Below, piece by piece: positions 3,687 to 5,087 of a stretch of 5,087 nt of DNA. The DNA is from Anaerolineae bacterium (GTDB lineage: Bacteria; Chloroflexota; Anaerolineae; B4-G1; SLSP01), in assembly GCA_021107605.1 (NCBI GenBank), contig JAIOSN010000206.1:1-5087 (forward strand). The letters are read 5' to 3'. Every line of letters begins with the position of its first letter. Within the stretch, counting starts at the first letter, position 1. The notes under the pieces were generated by a model, which searched no databases, was not told where the DNA came from, and saw nothing but the letters and a program-made list of their open reading frames with translations. The translations under genes and the position numbers were made by a program.

Positions 3687-5087
3687 ATGAAAATCGAACT
3701 CACTATATGTGAAATTCAGCAGCAAAAGTCAGCAGCTATCATCATTAGTTTATTTGAGGGCGTGAAAGAACCAAGCGGAGCCGCCGGCAGTGTGGATGTA
3801 GCCTTGAATGGTGCTCTCCAAGCGTTGCTTGCGGGCGGTGATTTCCGGGGCAAGCGCAACGAAGTCGCCGTGCTCTATCCTGGCGCCGCTCTCCCGGCCC
3901 AGCGGGTCATTTTGGTGGGCTTGGGGAAACGCGAGAAATTCTCTCTGGATGTTATTCGTCAAGCCGCCGGGACTGCGGCTAAAAAGGCGCGCGCGTTAGG
4001 CGCTATCCAACTTCATACCGTGGTTCATGGAGCTGGAGCAGGTGATATCGAGCCGCAGCAGGCCGCCGAGGCCGTCGTTGAGGGTACCCTTCTGGGACTA
4101 TATCGCTTTCACGAGCTCAAGACAGAGCTGGCGGATGTGCGCCCCGCCGTTGAGGAACTGACGCTGGTGGAATCTGATCGCAGCCAAGCAGCCGCCTTGC
4201 GAGCCGGCATCCACGCCGGGGAGAGCATCGCTGCCGGCGCCATTCTGGCCCGCGACTTGATCAATCGCCCTGCCAACATCGCCACGCCCACGCATATTGC
4301 CGCAGTCGCGCAGCAGCTGGCCGCGGAGAGTGGGCTGACCTGCCGCATCATGGAGAAGGACGAGATGCAAGTGGGCGGTATGTACTCACTGCTCAGCGTC
4401 AACCAGGGCGGCGGCGAACCGGCCCGCATGGTTATTCTGGAACACAATGCTGCTCAGAAAGATTTACCCACCGTGGTCCTGGTAGGCAAAGGCATCACCT
4501 TTGATAGCGGCGGCATCTCCATCAAACCGGGTGAGGAGATGTGGCGCATGAAAGGCGACATGGGCGGCGCGGCGGCCGTGATCGGGGCGTTACAGGCGGC
4601 GGCAGCGCTTGATCTGCCCTTGCACGTCGTCGGCCTGACCCCGCTCACCGAGAATATGCCCGACGCCTTCGCCAGCAAACCCGGCGACGTAGTTAAGTCG
4701 CTCAAAGGCCTGACCATCGAGATCATCAACACCGACGCCGAAGGCCGCATGATCTTGGCCGATGCCCTGACGTACAGCAGGGAGTTCCAACCGGACGCGG
4801 TACTCGACATCGCCACGCTGACCGGGGCCAAAGTTATCGCCCTAGGCGCCCACGCTGCCGCCGTGATGGGGGACGAGGAGCTCACCGCGCGCTTGCAGAC
4901 CGCCGGGCAGCACACTTACGAGCGCGTCTGGCCGTTGCCTCTCTTCGAGGAGTATGGCAAGCAACTCAAGAGCGATATCGCTGACATCAAACATCTCGGC
5001 GGCCGCCCGGCCGGCAGCATCACCGCCGGCTACTTCCTCAGTAAATTCCCGCCAGAGAACGTGCCCTGGGCGCATATAGATATCGCC
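3687..5087 (+). CDS. pepA: Leucyl aminopeptidase, M17 family (3' end missing)
   Basis: This cytosolic di-zinc/manganese exopeptidase releases N-terminal residues such as leucine from peptides and normally forms hexamers. The frame stays open for 467 codons to the window edge, stopping at WAHIDIA, a motif near the family C-terminus. About 30-40 residues are therefore missing because of the window, not a mutation. The N-terminal macro-like domain covers roughly residues 1-165. The catalytic domain follows, with RDLINRPAN (189-197), VGKGITFDSGGISIKP (266-281), KGDMGGAAAV (289-298) and NTDAEGRM (348-355). Metal ligands Lys268, Asp273, Asp291, Asp350 and Glu352 and catalytic Lys280 and Arg354 are all present, each two below the E. 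coli PepA numbering. The usual signature ends in Leu, and here it ends in Met355. GGGAG at 3675-3679 lies 7 bases before the ATG. An ATG at 3682 leads to a stop after two codons and is rejected. Confidence 0.96.
   Translation, partial: MKIELTICEIQQQKSAAIIISLFEGVKEPSGAAGSVDVALNGALQALLAGGDFRGKRNEVAVLYPGAALPAQRVILVGLGKREKFSLDVIRQAAGTAAKKARALGAIQLHTVVHGAGAGDIEPQQAAEAVVEGTLLGLYRFHELKTELADVRPAVEELTLVESDRSQAAALRAGIHAGESIAAGAILARDLINRPANIATPTHIAAVAQQLAAESGLTCRIMEKDEMQVGGMYSLLSVNQGGGEPARMVILEHNAAQKDLPTVVLVGKGITFDSGGISIKPGEEMWRMKGDMGGAAAVIGALQAAAALDLPLHVVGLTPLTENMPDAFASKPGDVVKSLKGLTIEIINTDAEGRMILADALTYSREFQPDAVLDIATLTGAKVIALGAHAAAVMGDEELTARLQTAGQHTYERVWPLPLFEEYGKQLKSDIADIKHLGGRPAGSITAGYFLSKFPPENVPWAHIDIA

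Noticed and set aside
4454..4915. A 153-codon minus-strand open frame inside pepA, with other antisense frames at 4098-4447.
   Set aside because: They oppose the catalytic domain of PepA, where every M17 motif is intact on the plus strand. They are shadows of that gene.
1..5087. A new defence, mobile or biosynthetic system.
   Set aside because: All four genes belong to well-known families with intact motifs and no unfamiliar protein is encoded. The unusual signals are confined to short non-coding stretches.

Overview
This window is ordinary bacterial chromosome with four single-copy housekeeping or regulatory genes. I see no phage, plasmid, CRISPR, transposase or defence signature. The organism is most likely a member of the Chloroflexota (Anaerolineae/Caldilineae-like). 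That is an inference from the RNase HII style (a DEAGRGAWAGPV block), moderately high GC coding sequence, and intergenic palindromes built on AGACCTCCGAGGTCT. It cannot be proved from the window alone.

Layout: (1) 49-1701, minus strand, a complete alpha-D-glucose phosphate-specific phosphoglucomutase (pgm). (2) 1702-2064, a divergent intergenic region carrying a candidate pgm promoter, a degenerate 10-bp tandem repeat, three hairpin-forming palindromes and an extended -10 promoter for the next gene. (3) 2065-2700, plus strand, a complete RNase HII (rnhB). (4) 2701-2834, a convergent intergenic region with a T-tract terminator that overlaps a 28-bp-arm inverted repeat. (5) 2835-3467, minus strand, a TetR/AcrR-family repressor. 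(6) 3468-3686, a divergent control region. It holds a near-consensus sigma70-type promoter for the regulator, four palindromic operator-like sites repeated about every 19-20 bp, a 13-bp tandem repeat, and an extended -10 promoter facing the next gene. (7) 3687-5087, plus strand, a leucyl aminopeptidase (pepA, M17) cut off by the window end about 30-40 residues before its expected C-terminus.

The genes look like four independent transcription units (minus, plus, minus, plus) and not an operon. Pgm links glycolysis with glycogen and sugar-nucleotide synthesis, RNase HII removes ribonucleotides from DNA, and PepA trims peptides. No shared pathway is evident. The TetR regulator very probably controls its own promoter. 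Whether it also affects pepA, whose promoter lies about 90 bp beyond the operator array, is open.

I found no convincing new multi-gene system. The most interesting signals are in non-coding DNA: the helically phased operator array of the TetR gene, the tandem repeat occupying the -35 position of the pepA promoter, the overlapping alternative hairpins after rnhB, and the dispersed-repeat-like palindromes between pgm and rnhB.
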